A stretch of 64,000 nucleotides of DNA from the NCBI GenBank assembly GCA_036346225.1, contig JARFIW010001469.1, positions 14,850,001-14,914,000 on the forward strand, read 5' to 3'. Origin of the DNA: Platerodrilus igneus. Taxonomy: Eukaryota; Arthropoda; Insecta; Coleoptera; Lycidae. Of the stretch, positions 10,120 through 19,296 are shown piece after piece (the stretch's first letter is position 1; every line of letters starts with the position of its first letter). The notes beneath the pieces were generated by a model. That model worked only from the letters and a program-made list of their open reading frames with translations, did not search any database and was not told where the DNA came from. Both the position numbers and the translations under genes were made by a program.

Positions 10120-10578
10120 ATGATTATCTGTTCTGGAGAGGGTTTAATCAACAGCGCTATAAACAGGTTACCGTTTGAGCTGCATATTCCAGGTTATCAG
10201 TACTGCGGTCCTGGTACAAAGTTGGATGAGCGCTTAGCAAGAGGTGATCCTGGAATAAACGAATTGGATAAATTGTGTAAAGACCACGACATTGCATACT
10301 CCAAGTACCCTGACGATCTTCCAGCCAGACACCGAGCAGATAAAATTTTAGAAGAAGAAGCCTGGGGGAGAGTTAAGTCTAAAAACGCAAAGTTTGGGGA
10401 AAAAGCTGCAGCTTGGTTTGTGACAAACGCTATGAAAGCGAAGAGAAAAAATGGGTATGGGCTTAAAGAAGAAAATAAGTTTCAAAGGCGGATTTTTGAA
10501 GAAAATACGATCCGCAATAGACCGAGTTGGTTCCGACAACTTGAAAAAGCTGTTAGATGTTGGTATTCTAATTGGTAA
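10120..10578 (+). CDS. Parvovirus-VP1-like phospholipase A2 domain protein
   Basis: A secreted-PLA2-type fold without signal peptide. The calcium loop YCGPG is at about residues 28-32 and the catalytic HD pair in CKDHDIAY at about 56-57. This is the arrangement of the parvovirus capsid PLA2 that hydrolyses phospholipids during endosomal escape; adintoviruses are known to carry it. The start is the first ATG after the TATA box. The C-terminal part after about residue 110 runs in the wrong frame over the next ORF. A run of six A at 10446-10451 marks the likely indel point. Originally PLA2 and the downstream hydrophobic/protease region may have been one protein. The domain itself is intact, but this is an old integrated copy. 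Confidence 0.9.
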   Translation: MIICSGEGLINSAINRLPFELHIPGYQYCGPGTKLDERLARGDPGINELDKLCKDHDIAYSKYPDDLPARHRADKILEEEAWGRVKSKNAKFGEKAAAWFVTNAMKAKRKNGYGLKEENKFQRRIFEENTIRNRPSWFRQLEKAVRCWYSNW

Positions 10579-11281
10579 AAAAATCATAAAAGGAGCTGGT
10601 GGGAGAAGCAAAATTAGAGTCCCACGTATTATACCCGTTCCACAGAGAGGAGGTTTTTTACCATTGATTCCGATATTCGCAGGATTAAGTGCCCTAGGAG
10701 CCCTAGCAGGTGGTGCTGCGGGGGTAGCTAAAGCAGTAAATGATGTCAAGACAGCCAATGAACAGCTTAAGGAGAGCGAACGACACAACAGATCTATGGA
10801 AGCCATTACCGTTGGGAAAAAAGGAAATGGGATGTTTCTAAAACCATACAAAAAAGGCACAGCATTATTCTTGAAACCGTACAAACAGGGGCGCAGCATT
10901 TGTAAAAAAGTATCAAAAAAACTAAGCAAGTTACCTCGAAGAGCTCTCACCGATGTAGATATAAGGAAACACGCATCTAACATTCCTCATTTTCGCAACG
11001 TCTTTTCTAGAGATCAGTTACAGAAGATTAGACCGCATGTCAACGAATCGGGAGTGATTAATTTGGATACCACCAAAGGTTCGGGTACACATTGGGTGGG
11101 GTATCGAAAACGTGGAAATAGTGTGTATTACTACGATTCGTTTGGAGACTTGAGACCGCCCGAAGAAGTAAAGAGATATTTTCGAGGTTGTAAAATTTAC
11201 TACAACAGTGTACCGGAGCAGACTTACAACACGTACAATTGTGGACATTTAGTGTTAAAGTTTCTTAGTGACAATGGCTAA
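10451..11281 (+). CDS. Hydrophobic-core protein fused to adenain-like cysteine protease
   Basis: 276 codons without interruption. Residues 1-60 are Lys/Arg-rich. Residues 69-92 are a Gly/Ala-rich hydrophobic segment. Two FLKPYKxG motifs follow (about 129-146). From about residue 160 comes a protease domain like adenovirus C5 peptidase: His214 in THWVGY, Asp229 in YYDSFGD, Gln257 and Cys264 in NCGH, with the Gln-Cys spacing of 7 seen in adenain. Such proteases mature capsid proteins. The start at ATG 10451 is uncertain because the frame probably once continued from the PLA2 ORF. The stop overlaps the penton start by 8 nt. Confidence 0.9.
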   Translation: MGMGLKKKISFKGGFLKKIRSAIDRVGSDNLKKLLDVGILIGKKIIKGAGGRSKIRVPRIIPVPQRGGFLPLIPIFAGLSALGALAGGAAGVAKAVNDVKTANEQLKESERHNRSMEAITVGKKGNGMFLKPYKKGTALFLKPYKQGRSICKKVSKKLSKLPRRALTDVDIRKHASNIPHFRNVFSRDQLQKIRPHVNESGVINLDTTKGSGTHWVGYRKRGNSVYYYDSFGDLRPPEEVKRYFRGCKIYYNSVPEQTYNTYNCGHLVLKFLSDNG

Positions 11282-12008
11282 AACAGTGAGCGTGTTCGGG
11301 TATGGTAATGTCATATCGACAGGATCCATTTACCCACCAATTAAATTGAAACAGGACGGAGAATATGCTTTGGGTCTAGTGGGACTGTACACTTGTAACA
11401 CTGTGCAAAACATACATCCGGGGAACAACATATTATACTTTAACAATCCAGAGCATCGCAGAATAACCATTGAACCTGGATCATACGAATTAGAAGAAAT
11501 AAATGCATATATACAGGACGTTTTCAAAAAATGGTTCAGTCAGAAGCCGGACATCAACGAGAACATTGAAAAATATTTTAAACTGAGTGCCAACAATAAT
11601 ACATTAAAGTGTTCTATACGAAGCAGTATACCGATTGATTTCGGGGCAAACCGTAAAAACAATATTGGAAGCATCTTGGGGTTTACCAACCGCAAATTGA
11701 CTGCAGATACCGTACATATCGCTAATCAGCAAGTGAACATAATATCGGTCTCAAACATTTTTGTGGAAACTAATATCACCAGCGGATCGTTTAGAAACAA
11801 TTTTCTTACCCACAGCATATTCGAATTCAGTCTATCTGTACCACCCGGGTATAATCTGGAAAAGGAGCCTAACCACGTTATATATTATCCGCTGAGCGTG
11901 ACAGAAATTGATAATATTACAATCAGACTAGTCGATCATTTGGGTGAATTGGTAAACTTTTCCCCGGAAACATACACCTGTGTGAGACTGGAAATAAAAA
12001 GTAGCTGA
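11274..12008 (+). CDS. Penton-like minor capsid protein (Polinton PY type)
   Basis: 244 aa, uninterrupted. ATG 11274 sits within the ATGGCTAA overlap with the protease stop. The pattern of beta strands, the GLVGLYT segment near the N-terminus, SILGFTNR in the middle, and the C-terminal VPPGY and IDNITIRLVD segments match what is known of the single-jelly-roll minor capsid protein of Polintons. That protein would form capsid vertices. Gene order protease-penton-small ORF-major capsid fits the family. No frame break, in contrast to the major capsid gene. Confidence 0.85.
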   Translation: MAKTVSVFGYGNVISTGSIYPPIKLKQDGEYALGLVGLYTCNTVQNIHPGNNILYFNNPEHRRITIEPGSYELEEINAYIQDVFKKWFSQKPDINENIEKYFKLSANNNTLKCSIRSSIPIDFGANRKNNIGSILGFTNRKLTADTVHIANQQVNIISVSNIFVETNITSGSFRNNFLTHSIFEFSLSVPPGYNLEKEPNHVIYYPLSVTEIDNITIRLVDHLGELVNFSPETYTCVRLEIKSS

Positions 12009-12010
12009 AA

Positions 12011-12172
12011 ATGCCTATCGATTTTGTATATAAAACACGCTACAACACCCCCAGACGACTAGTAGTGAATACGACGTCAAAGCGTCAAGTTGTCGAGAGA
12101 CTTACAGCGGAAGAAATACGTTTCTTAAAATCTTTGGGATTAAAAGTTATAAATGATGGGAGGCAGAAGTAA
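12011..12172 (+). CDS. Small overlapping ORF, 53 aa
   Basis: ATG 12011 begins 2 nt after the penton stop; the stop at 12170-12172 overlaps the major capsid start (12153) by 20 nt in another frame. The product is basic and ends with a LTAEEIRFLKSLGLKV helix. A short protein with such a C-terminal motif between the two capsid genes occurs in related elements as far as I recall; its function is not known to me. Tight packing between two capsid genes suggests a virion or assembly role (inference). Confidence 0.6.
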   Translation: MPIDFVYKTRYNTPRRLVVNTTSKRQVVERLTAEEIRFLKSLGLKVINDGRQK

Positions 12173-13476
12173 ACGCAGCTTAGATCTCCACGGTGATGAA
12201 AACGTTAAACTTGGAAGGCTTAAATATGAGGACGTGCCCAAATTGGATGTGTTTGGAGGTTATAAATTAGACGAGACCATAATAAAGGAAGATTATTATA
12301 CATATCTTCCCTTTACATTGAATGCAGAAAACAACGATAGAATTTCAATTGAAATCCAGAGCAGTGATAACATCACATACCCTCATGAAAGTTTTATATT
12401 TATAAAGGGTACCTATAAGCCTACGGAAACATTAAGGAAGCGTCAACAACTGGAGACCCGATTAGAGCAGCAGAACCAGACCCTAAAGCTTACGAATTTA
12501 CTAGAAATGCACCATATTTTCTGTTTGAGGAAATTCAATACAAATTGGGTAATAATCAAATAATAGATGTCTGTCGAATCCCTGGAATTACAAGAACTAT
12601 TAAAGGTTTAGTATCCATGGAAGAATCAGAAACAAAATCTATTACACATACCGGGTGGAAACCCGATACCATATTCCAAGATGGACGGTTTAGTTGTGCT
12701 ATACCGCTAAAACCATTTTGGGTTTTTGAAGATTACAAGAAAACTATCGTCAACATGCCTCAAGAGCTGATTTTAATCAGATCCAAGTCGGACGTAAATT
12801 GCTACAAGTCGGTTGGAAATACAGTAACATTCAAAATACAACGTATTTCATGGGAGGTTCCGCATATAACATTAAGTGACTTTGCCAAGGCATCGCTGCT
12901 TTCGGAAATGCAAAATCAATCATCTATAATGGTTGCATTCAGAAAATGGGAACTACACGAATTACCGTCTCTAACACAATCAAAGTCGCAAGTATGGAGA
13001 ATTAAAGTATCGAACGAAACAGAGAAGGCTCGGTGGATATTACTAGCGCTGCAAAATGGAAAATATGATAAGAAAGAAGAAAATGCTACAAGCTTTACGA
13101 ATGCCAATATAACCAATGTCAAAGTGTTTTAAACTCTCAGATGTTCCCTCAAGGTCGATTAAATTTGGACTTCGAGCAGAATGACTACTTGCCGGCGTAC
13201 CTGTCTTATGCATCTTTTATGGAAAAATACTACCCGAACAAATCGTCAAATAAATGTTTAATGGACTACAACAGGTTTAAGGAATCACCTGTCTTTGTAA
13301 TCGACTGTCGTCATCAATTTGAAAGCATCAAGGATGCAACTGTTGATGTAAGAATGGAATTAGAAGCTTCAAGAAATTTTGAACCGTCGATGAAGGCTTA
13401 TGCTTTAATTATACATGACTCTATGTTTGAATATAATCCGTTTACGGAAATTGTTAATAGATTTATTCACAATTAA
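12153..13476 (+). pseudogene. Major capsid protein (double jelly roll type), frameshifted
   Basis: Three successive frames cover one gene. 12153-12480 holds the N-terminus. 12480-13132 holds the middle, with a frameshift near 12440-12480. 13141-13476 holds the C-terminus after a stop and frame change near 13130. Similarity is to the Polinton hexon-like major capsid (PX) through segments such as FEEIQYKL, GITRTIKG and VIDCRHQ near the end. This protein would form the icosahedral shell. Because it is broken twice, this copy cannot make a capsid protein. It lies directly downstream of the penton and small ORF. Confidence 0.85.
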
Positions 13477-13600
13477 ATATTTTGTATATATATTTTTAAT
13501 AAAATTGTATAAAATCTATGTTGTTTTAATATTAATAAGATTTTTTGGTGATCCAAGACAGTTTCTCACGTACTCCGGTGTACACCTAAGCACACCTGTG

Positions 13601-13668
13601 CCCATGCGCACCCCTGCGCGTGCACACCCTGCCCATGCGCACCCCTGCGCGTGCACACCTACCCATGC
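13601..13668. repeat. 31-bp GC-rich tandem repeat upstream of ATPase
   Basis: Two copies of cccatgcgcacccctgcgcg plus gtgcacac (13601 and 13632, period 31) and a partial third. They are strongly GC-rich in an AT-rich element and stop just before the TATA box at 13672, as expected for an upstream promoter element. Confidence 0.85.
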
Positions 13669-13671
13669 TGG

Positions 13672-13706
13672 TATATAAGGGAATATTATTTTCAATTTGA
13701 ATCAGT
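13672..13706 (+). promoter_or_regulatory. Core promoter of the ATPase gene
   Basis: TATATAAG (13672-13679) and TCAGT (13702-13706) with 32 bp from TATA to initiator A; ATG 13726 follows 20 nt later. Confidence 0.75.
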
Positions 13707-13725
13707 TTAAACTTATATTTGAAAG

Positions 13726-14586
13726 ATGTACACCAAGGAATCTTTAGAGACAGCAGTTAGTGAAATACAAAAGGGTATAAGTGTTAACTCTGCAAGTAGG
13801 TTATATGGTATACCCAGAAGAACGTTAAGCAGGCATTTAGATCTCCGTAAACCTCAAAAGAAGAATGGTGCTCCTAGGTCGGAAAATGTGAGAGACACGG
13901 GTGATGCTATACAAGAAGTTAAAATACCTATACAGAATTATGATAACTTTGCTATTGCTAGTGCAAGAGAGGATGGTAAACATGGTTCATTGTTCCCGTC
14001 TAACATACGAGCTATCTTCGCGGGACCATCGAGTTGTGGGAAGACTAACGCTTTAATATCTCTGATCCTGCACGAGAATGGACTTAGATTCCAAAACGTT
14101 TATGTGTTTTCTAAAAGTTTATATCAACCGAAATACGAATTATTAAGAAACGTTTTTGCTCCATTAAAAGAAGAAATTGGATACCATGAGTTTGAAAATT
14201 ACGATGATTTGCTCGAACCCAGAGATACCAAAGAAGATTCAATTATGGTTTTCGATGATATACCTGTAAACGAGCAAAGTAAAATCACTCAATTTTTCTC
14301 GTTCGGCCGACATAAAGCAATAGATTCGTTCTATCTATGTCAAACTTACGCTAGTGCCTTAAAACATAGACTCAGAGATAACGCCAATGTAATCGCATTA
14401 TGGAAACAGGATGATACAAACCTTCGCCATATCTTTTCGGATCATATAAGTGGTGACATGGCATATCCGAAATTTAAAGAAATGTGTTTACAGTGTTGGG
14501 GTGACTCAAAACATAATTTTATAACTGTTGTGAAAGATTTTGATTTGGATAAGGGCGGTATCGGAGGAATTTCGACGAGTATATAA
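13726..14586 (+). CDS. Pipsqueak-HTH plus FtsK/HerA-type packaging ATPase fusion
   Basis: 286 aa, intact. Residues 1-40 form a psq-type helix-turn-helix (SLETAVSEI...SASRLYGIPRRTLSRHL). A short basic linker follows. The P-loop ATPase has Walker A GPSSCGKT at 100-107 and Walker B SIMVFDD at about 172-178. It belongs to the DNA-packaging ATPase class shared by Polintons, adenovirus-like and NCLDV elements. The single ATG at 13726 follows the initiator closely, so the HTH is part of the gene rather than an upstream read-through. The HTH could give DNA recognition during packaging or reflect capture from a transposon; both are inference. Confidence 0.9.
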   Translation: MYTKESLETAVSEIQKGISVNSASRLYGIPRRTLSRHLDLRKPQKKNGAPRSENVRDTGDAIQEVKIPIQNYDNFAIASAREDGKHGSLFPSNIRAIFAGPSSCGKTNALISLILHENGLRFQNVYVFSKSLYQPKYELLRNVFAPLKEEIGYHEFENYDDLLEPRDTKEDSIMVFDDIPVNEQSKITQFFSFGRHKAIDSFYLCQTYASALKHRLRDNANVIALWKQDDTNLRHIFSDHISGDMAYPKFKEMCLQCWGDSKHNFITVVKDFDLDKGGIGGISTSI

Positions 14587-14630
14587 ATATTTGACATTAT
14601 TCAAAACAGCTAGTTCTCATCCAAAGTTTC

Positions 14631-15547
14631 ATGATGACGGACGTTAACAATTTTATTGCGAATAAACGCAGTCTTCATCTTATGCAGGATGCTGTACGAA
14701 AAAAGTTTGTAGCGTACAAAAAGGGAGACGCTACATCTCAGCAAAAATTCAAAGAGATGCACAAACAATTGATTGATCCTTGAAATAACCGCTTCCCAGT
14801 TGCAATCGATCACCGAAAAATTCCCACACCTACAACAAAGGTTAAAGTTGAAAACATGGACGTACCTATAAAGAAAATTAAACAACTCGTTCCAGAAGAA
14901 CCGTTCCATCTTTACTATGCGGATGTGTTAGCTAGAGACGAGGACAAAATATTGACAAATCAATTTATGGAGTAAAGTATAATGCGGAAACCGATACATG
15001 GAGTTTGTGGAAAAGTGTATTGGTAATTAACCCGGAAACTAGCGATATAACATTAAATAATGTGATATATCCAGGTACGAAGGGTTTATACAATCTGCTG
15101 GTTTACAAAGACATCAGCCCCGAAGATGGCGATTTCAATTTGCATGAAGATTTGCCGAATTACTTGGAAATGATCAAATCTGCATCGATTTTGAGAAGAA
15201 AGTTTAACCCATTTGCGGTGCACGATTTAAGCGGATTCCCAACAAATAACAAAAAGTTTAACAAATATGTGCAAAAATATCTCACCGAATTTCGGAGGAA
15301 TCCCGAAAGAAAACAGCCAAAGAGAAGAAAACAGTCTAAGGGAGCGGGTTTAGGCTTTTCTAATCGGTTTTACAAAAGTTTAAATTCAAAACCGGTGCAA
15401 TATGTCTACTGGAATAATGTACATGAACTTGTGGATCGGTTGAGATTGTTGAACGCATCCAACCGAGCTGGAAATACAAGCGAGGAAAACATTAACGAGA
15501 TGGTGTCCATAATAGAAGAGTTGAGAGAAGAAGGTATAATACAGTGA
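14631..15547 (+). pseudogene. DUF8207-like Polinton protein, frameshifted
   Basis: ATG 14631 opens a 50-codon frame ending at TGA 14783. The rest reads in other frames, and a clean stretch occupies 15005-15547. Late features include a basic KQPKRRKQSKG segment near residue 110 of that stretch and C-terminal motifs YVYWNN, ELVDRLRLL and EIVSI-like IIEELREEGII. These are typical of a protein common in insect Polintons and annotated as DUF8207. No biochemical role is known to me. It lies between the ATPase and the fibre-like gene; this copy is broken by at least two indels. Confidence 0.75.
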
Positions 15548-15575
15548 GCTCAGCAAATAATTACACAGTTTTAAA

Positions 15576-16246
15576 ATGCCTATCGACCGCTTCGGACGTT
15601 CAGAGCGTAAAGATGCTGATATTCGGCGCGGTCCTCCAGGTCGAGGATTTGTGCTAACGTTGGATGGTGATGGGTACGATATGCAGCAAAGAAGGTTAGT
15701 GAATTCATCAGACCCGAAAGAAGATGGTGATTGTGTTAATCAGAGGAGTACTATAGTATTCAAGTCTGGAGAAGAAACAATTAGTTTTCGTAAAGAAGGC
15801 TAGTGGATGTAATGGACCCTAAAGAAGATAGTGATTGTGTTAATAAGAAATCTGTAATCAAGCTCGTGAATCAAGCCTTTTCATACTGTCTAAAAAGTTC
15901 TGATGATATACAACGTAAAGATAAAGCCTTCAATGCAAGAAACCAGCGTATCGCAATGCTTGCTCAACCAGTTGAGCCATCTGATGCAGTTAATAAACAA
16001 TATGTAAATGAAAATTGGATAAGCTTGTATCTGACTTTAAAACGTTTATACAGTTTTTATTAATTTGACTGCAACTTCGAGACAAATGAGAAGGAGCTCG
16101 GTCTTGCAATAGCATCGATTTACGAGGCGTCACCAGAAGCTATAAAAAACAAATACTACAAACCAAAGCTTCAGTTTATGTCAAAGGTGCAATTGGATAA
16201 AGATAACCCTATTAGTTTAGCAACAGTGTTAAGCAAAAATGAGTAA
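15576..16246 (+). pseudogene. Fibre-like Polinton protein, broken
   Basis: The ORF from ATG 15576 has an MPIDRFGRSE start and repeats of the type DPKEDGDCVN, DPKEDSDCVN and EPSDAVNKQYV. Such DxDAVNK repeats resemble trimeric stalk proteins of phage and Polinton fibre-like ORFs. The frame shifts near 15800. The second part (15803 onward) has an in-frame stop at 16061-16063, beyond which the same frame stays open to 16246. Its last codons overlap the integrase ATG at 16239. A receptor-binding or stalk role is inference from the repeat form. Confidence 0.65.
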
Positions 16247-17114
16247 AGAAATCATCGTTAAGGAATTATTTAAACCTGCAAGAAAAAATTTTCAGCGTCG
16301 TCATACAAATCTGAAACATGTGAAACGTGATCTTATCCAATCGGACTTGTTCGAAATGCAGCCTTACTCGCGTGTGAACAATGGGTACAGATATATTATA
16401 ATTGCAGTGGACTGTTTCACAAAATATGCTTTAGCTGAACCTTTAAAAAATAAAACTGGATCAGAAGTTACAAATGCTATGAAAAAAATATTGGACAAAA
16501 TGCTGCAAGGAGAAAATAACTTAAAAATCAATCTACAAACGGATTTTGGGAAAGAGTACTACAACCGCTGGTTTAAAAATCTTATGCAAAAATGTAAGAT
16601 AAACCATTACTCCACGTATTCCGCAATCAAAGCTAGCATGGTCGAGCGGTTGATTAGAACAATCAAAAACAAATTGTACAGAAGATTTTACTTGCAAGGC
16701 AGTCATAAATGGGTTAATATTTTGCCTAAGGTTATGGAAGAATACAATAATACACCGCATCGGGCTATTAACATGACACCTATGGAAGCAGAAGAACATC
16801 CGGAAAGAATAAAACTTTACACCGCTAACAGCGTTTCTAAAAGTCACAAGAAGTTGTATAAGGTTGGAGACATTGTGCGTATATCAAAATATAAAGCAGT
16901 ATTCGATCGAGGATTTCACCCAAACTGGAGTACAGAACTATTCAAAATTGTTAAAGCACAACAAACGAGACCGACAACCTATCTGCTACAAGATTTGGAA
17001 GGTCGACCAATTCTAGGTGCTTTTTACGAAGATGAAATTCAGCTCACAGCAGCACCCGACACGTACTTAGTGGAAAAGTTTTACGGAAACGGAAGCACGG
17101 GCGCGAATTATTAG
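16239..17114 (+). CDS. Polinton integrase (RVE family), chromodomain end frameshifted
   Basis: Retroviral-type integrase core with DDE residues Asp36 (QSDLFEM), Asp102 (QTDFGKEYY) and Glu136 (MVERLIRTIK). An SH3-like region near residues 205-225 (LYKVGDIVRISKYK) follows. The C-terminal DTYLVEK is the usual start of a chromodomain. The frame then ends at 17114, but residues typical of the rest of a chromodomain appear in other frames up to about 17165, so 1-2 indels have cut it. Integrases of this family insert the element and make the 6-bp duplication seen here. The core is intact. Confidence 0.93.
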   Translation: MSKEIIVKELFKPARKNFQRRHTNLKHVKRDLIQSDLFEMQPYSRVNNGYRYIIIAVDCFTKYALAEPLKNKTGSEVTNAMKKILDKMLQGENNLKINLQTDFGKEYYNRWFKNLMQKCKINHYSTYSAIKASMVERLIRTIKNKLYRRFYLQGSHKWVNILPKVMEEYNNTPHRAINMTPMEAEEHPERIKLYTANSVSKSHKKLYKVGDIVRISKYKAVFDRGFHPNWSTELFKIVKAQQTRPTTYLLQDLEGRPILGAFYEDEIQLTAAPDTYLVEKFYGNGSTGANY

Positions 17115-17287
17115 TGTCGTGGTTGGGGATGGTAAAAGTTGGATTAAGAAAACAGACTTGCTTTAGTATCATCCAGATAATTACCTGGATGAAAAATCAT
17201 AAAAGGAGGGAGTAAAGTCCCTTAACTGGATATATAGGAGAGATTTGCTTAGAACCCCATTCCCATCTGTGATTTGAAGCAGGAAGC

Positions 17288-17842
17288 ATGTGTTTCATAA
17301 TCGATTTACAAGGATATCAATACAAAACTAGTGATTTCTATTGCAAGGAGATTGCCATTTTGGATGTAGCGAATAATGTAATATGGCATGAGATACTGGA
17401 CATGGCTGTGGAGTATAACACCCTAAGTGATGATTTCAAAAGCAAGTTCGGTGGTTAAAGCAAAGAATCCATGGGCTTAGCTGGGATGGACAGTCCACAA
17501 GTGGATATACAAATGTAGGCGATTTGCTGAAAGAAGTCATACCCCCGATGCTACTATCTATGTAAAGGCGAACAGAAAAGACAGTTACTGTCAAAATATT
17601 TATCAAACAACATTTTAAACATAGAGAGTGTTTCTCACTTCCAAGGCTCAAAGAATTAAGAAGATTCGGTAATAGGTACAATCACTGTTTAAACCATTGT
17701 TTGAATAATTTAAGCTGTTCTAAAGAAAACGTATTGCTATTGAGGTCTTTTGTTAATGTATTTAATTTTAATAAAATATTTTGTCAGAATTGTTTTTATT
17801 CTAGCAAAAGCATACCTTTAAAATTTGGAAAAGTATATCTGT
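17288..17842 (+). pseudogene. Polinton accessory ORF (IDLQGY type), broken
   Basis: ATG 17288 opens a 56-codon frame (stop 17456-17458) beginning with MCFIIDLQGY and a KEIAIL segment. Continuation is visible in other frames: SWDGQST near 17490, IYVK-like near 17565, and an open stretch from about 17617 to 17842 with His/Cys residues. A protein with this N-terminal pattern recurs in insect Polintons; its function is unknown to me. It is the last recognisable gene before the right terminal region. Confidence 0.55.
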
Positions 17843-17849
17843 AAAACAG

Positions 17850-19296
17850 CGCATTACTTTGGAAAAATTAATGTTTTAAAATACAAATAAGAACCAATAA
17901 CAGAATACATAATAATTGGTGTTTGCAAATAAATTCAGTTCTACTTTAATAAAAAAATGTAAACTTACCTTAAATTTTCCTTCAAAACTTTCCACAAAAT
18001 AACTACGCGAAACGACGGTTTAAAATTTCGACGGGCTTTACACAAAGCGTGCGAAACTAATAGAATTTTTCTAATGACACCGCGTTATATACGTTTTGAA
18101 ACCGTTAATTATACTACTAAATGAGGTTTGTATTTTCCCTAAATATGTGCTGGTTACCTTGTGTAAATCCTCGGCAATTATATTTCGATTTCAAATGCGC
18201 AAACATAATTAATAGAAACTCCAAGAAAAGAAATTATAAACAGCTTTTCACATGATCGTTAAGAAATTAAAATATTTGCTGGATTACGAGTTACAAATTT
18301 ATTAATACTACATTGGAAGTTTCCGGAATTTGCGTTATAATGCTTCTACCGCGTCACGTAAGGTAATTTAGGTAATTGATGTAGAATATCAATATGTAAT
18401 AAGACCCATTTACTTTCACTCTAATTATTATTGAACAGTACTTAATCTGGTTTATTACATTTGTTAATTCTGAAATTTAGGTAGTTAATGATGTCATACA
18501 CAAAATTAACATGACTGGTATCTAGCGAAAGTTGTAGAATCATTTTCAATTACGAATGCGTTCTTCTTTCATTACAGGAGAAATTCCATAGATTTCATAC
18601 CATTATTAACCACTCGATCCTTACACCAAAAGTCGACCTTGCCATTTCTACATTATTGTTAAGCATGCATTGGAATTTTTGGATGCGGTAATTTCTTGTT
18701 TAAAGTAACTTAGTTAAATAAAGTGTAATTTAGAATTCATAAATGATTGTATAGTCAGTTATTACAATTGAAAACACATTCAGGGAATAATTTATTTGCT
18801 CTATATATTTTACAGTAGCGTTTCCGGACAAAACTTTCTGCTTTTAATTAATTAAAAGCATGCAAGTTTCTGGCATATATTCCTAAATAGAAAATAAGTA
18901 GTTGATGTACCGTTGAATGGAGTTCATCCTTGTTTACACAAATATCAGATCCTGCGAACTAGCGTCTTTGTTAATATTATTTAAAAAAATCAATACGTTA
19001 GATGGATAAGGTGTTCAGTGGCGGCTATTTTATCAATAAATTTTATTTAATATGTTTAGTTTTATTTTCAACACCAAAATTCTAAGGTTCACAAAACAAT
19101 TTCTACAACCGGTTTTAAAGACGTTGAAAAAGAGCTAGCCGCGGAGATCTGAAAATTAGAAATAAAAAGATTTGGGTAGCTGAGAAAAATCTAATATTAA
19201 TTGATACCAAACATGATAGGTTTATCTCGAAAGATGCATTGGCTAGACGAGGAAAACTATTTGTTAGTATTGCTTATAGAGCAAAGGCGAAATTTA
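17850..19296. other. Long non-coding right arm of the Polinton
   Basis: About 1.4 kb of AT-rich DNA without long open frame or recognisable gene. Confidence 0.6.

Noticed and set aside
10440..10455. Programmed -1 frameshift at A AAA AAT between PLA2 and protease ORFs
   Set aside because: The downstream ORF is in the +1 frame, not -1; a single-base indel in the A run explains it better.
10348..10983. 211-codon minus-strand open frame
   Set aside because: Antisense to the PLA2/protease coding region, without motifs.
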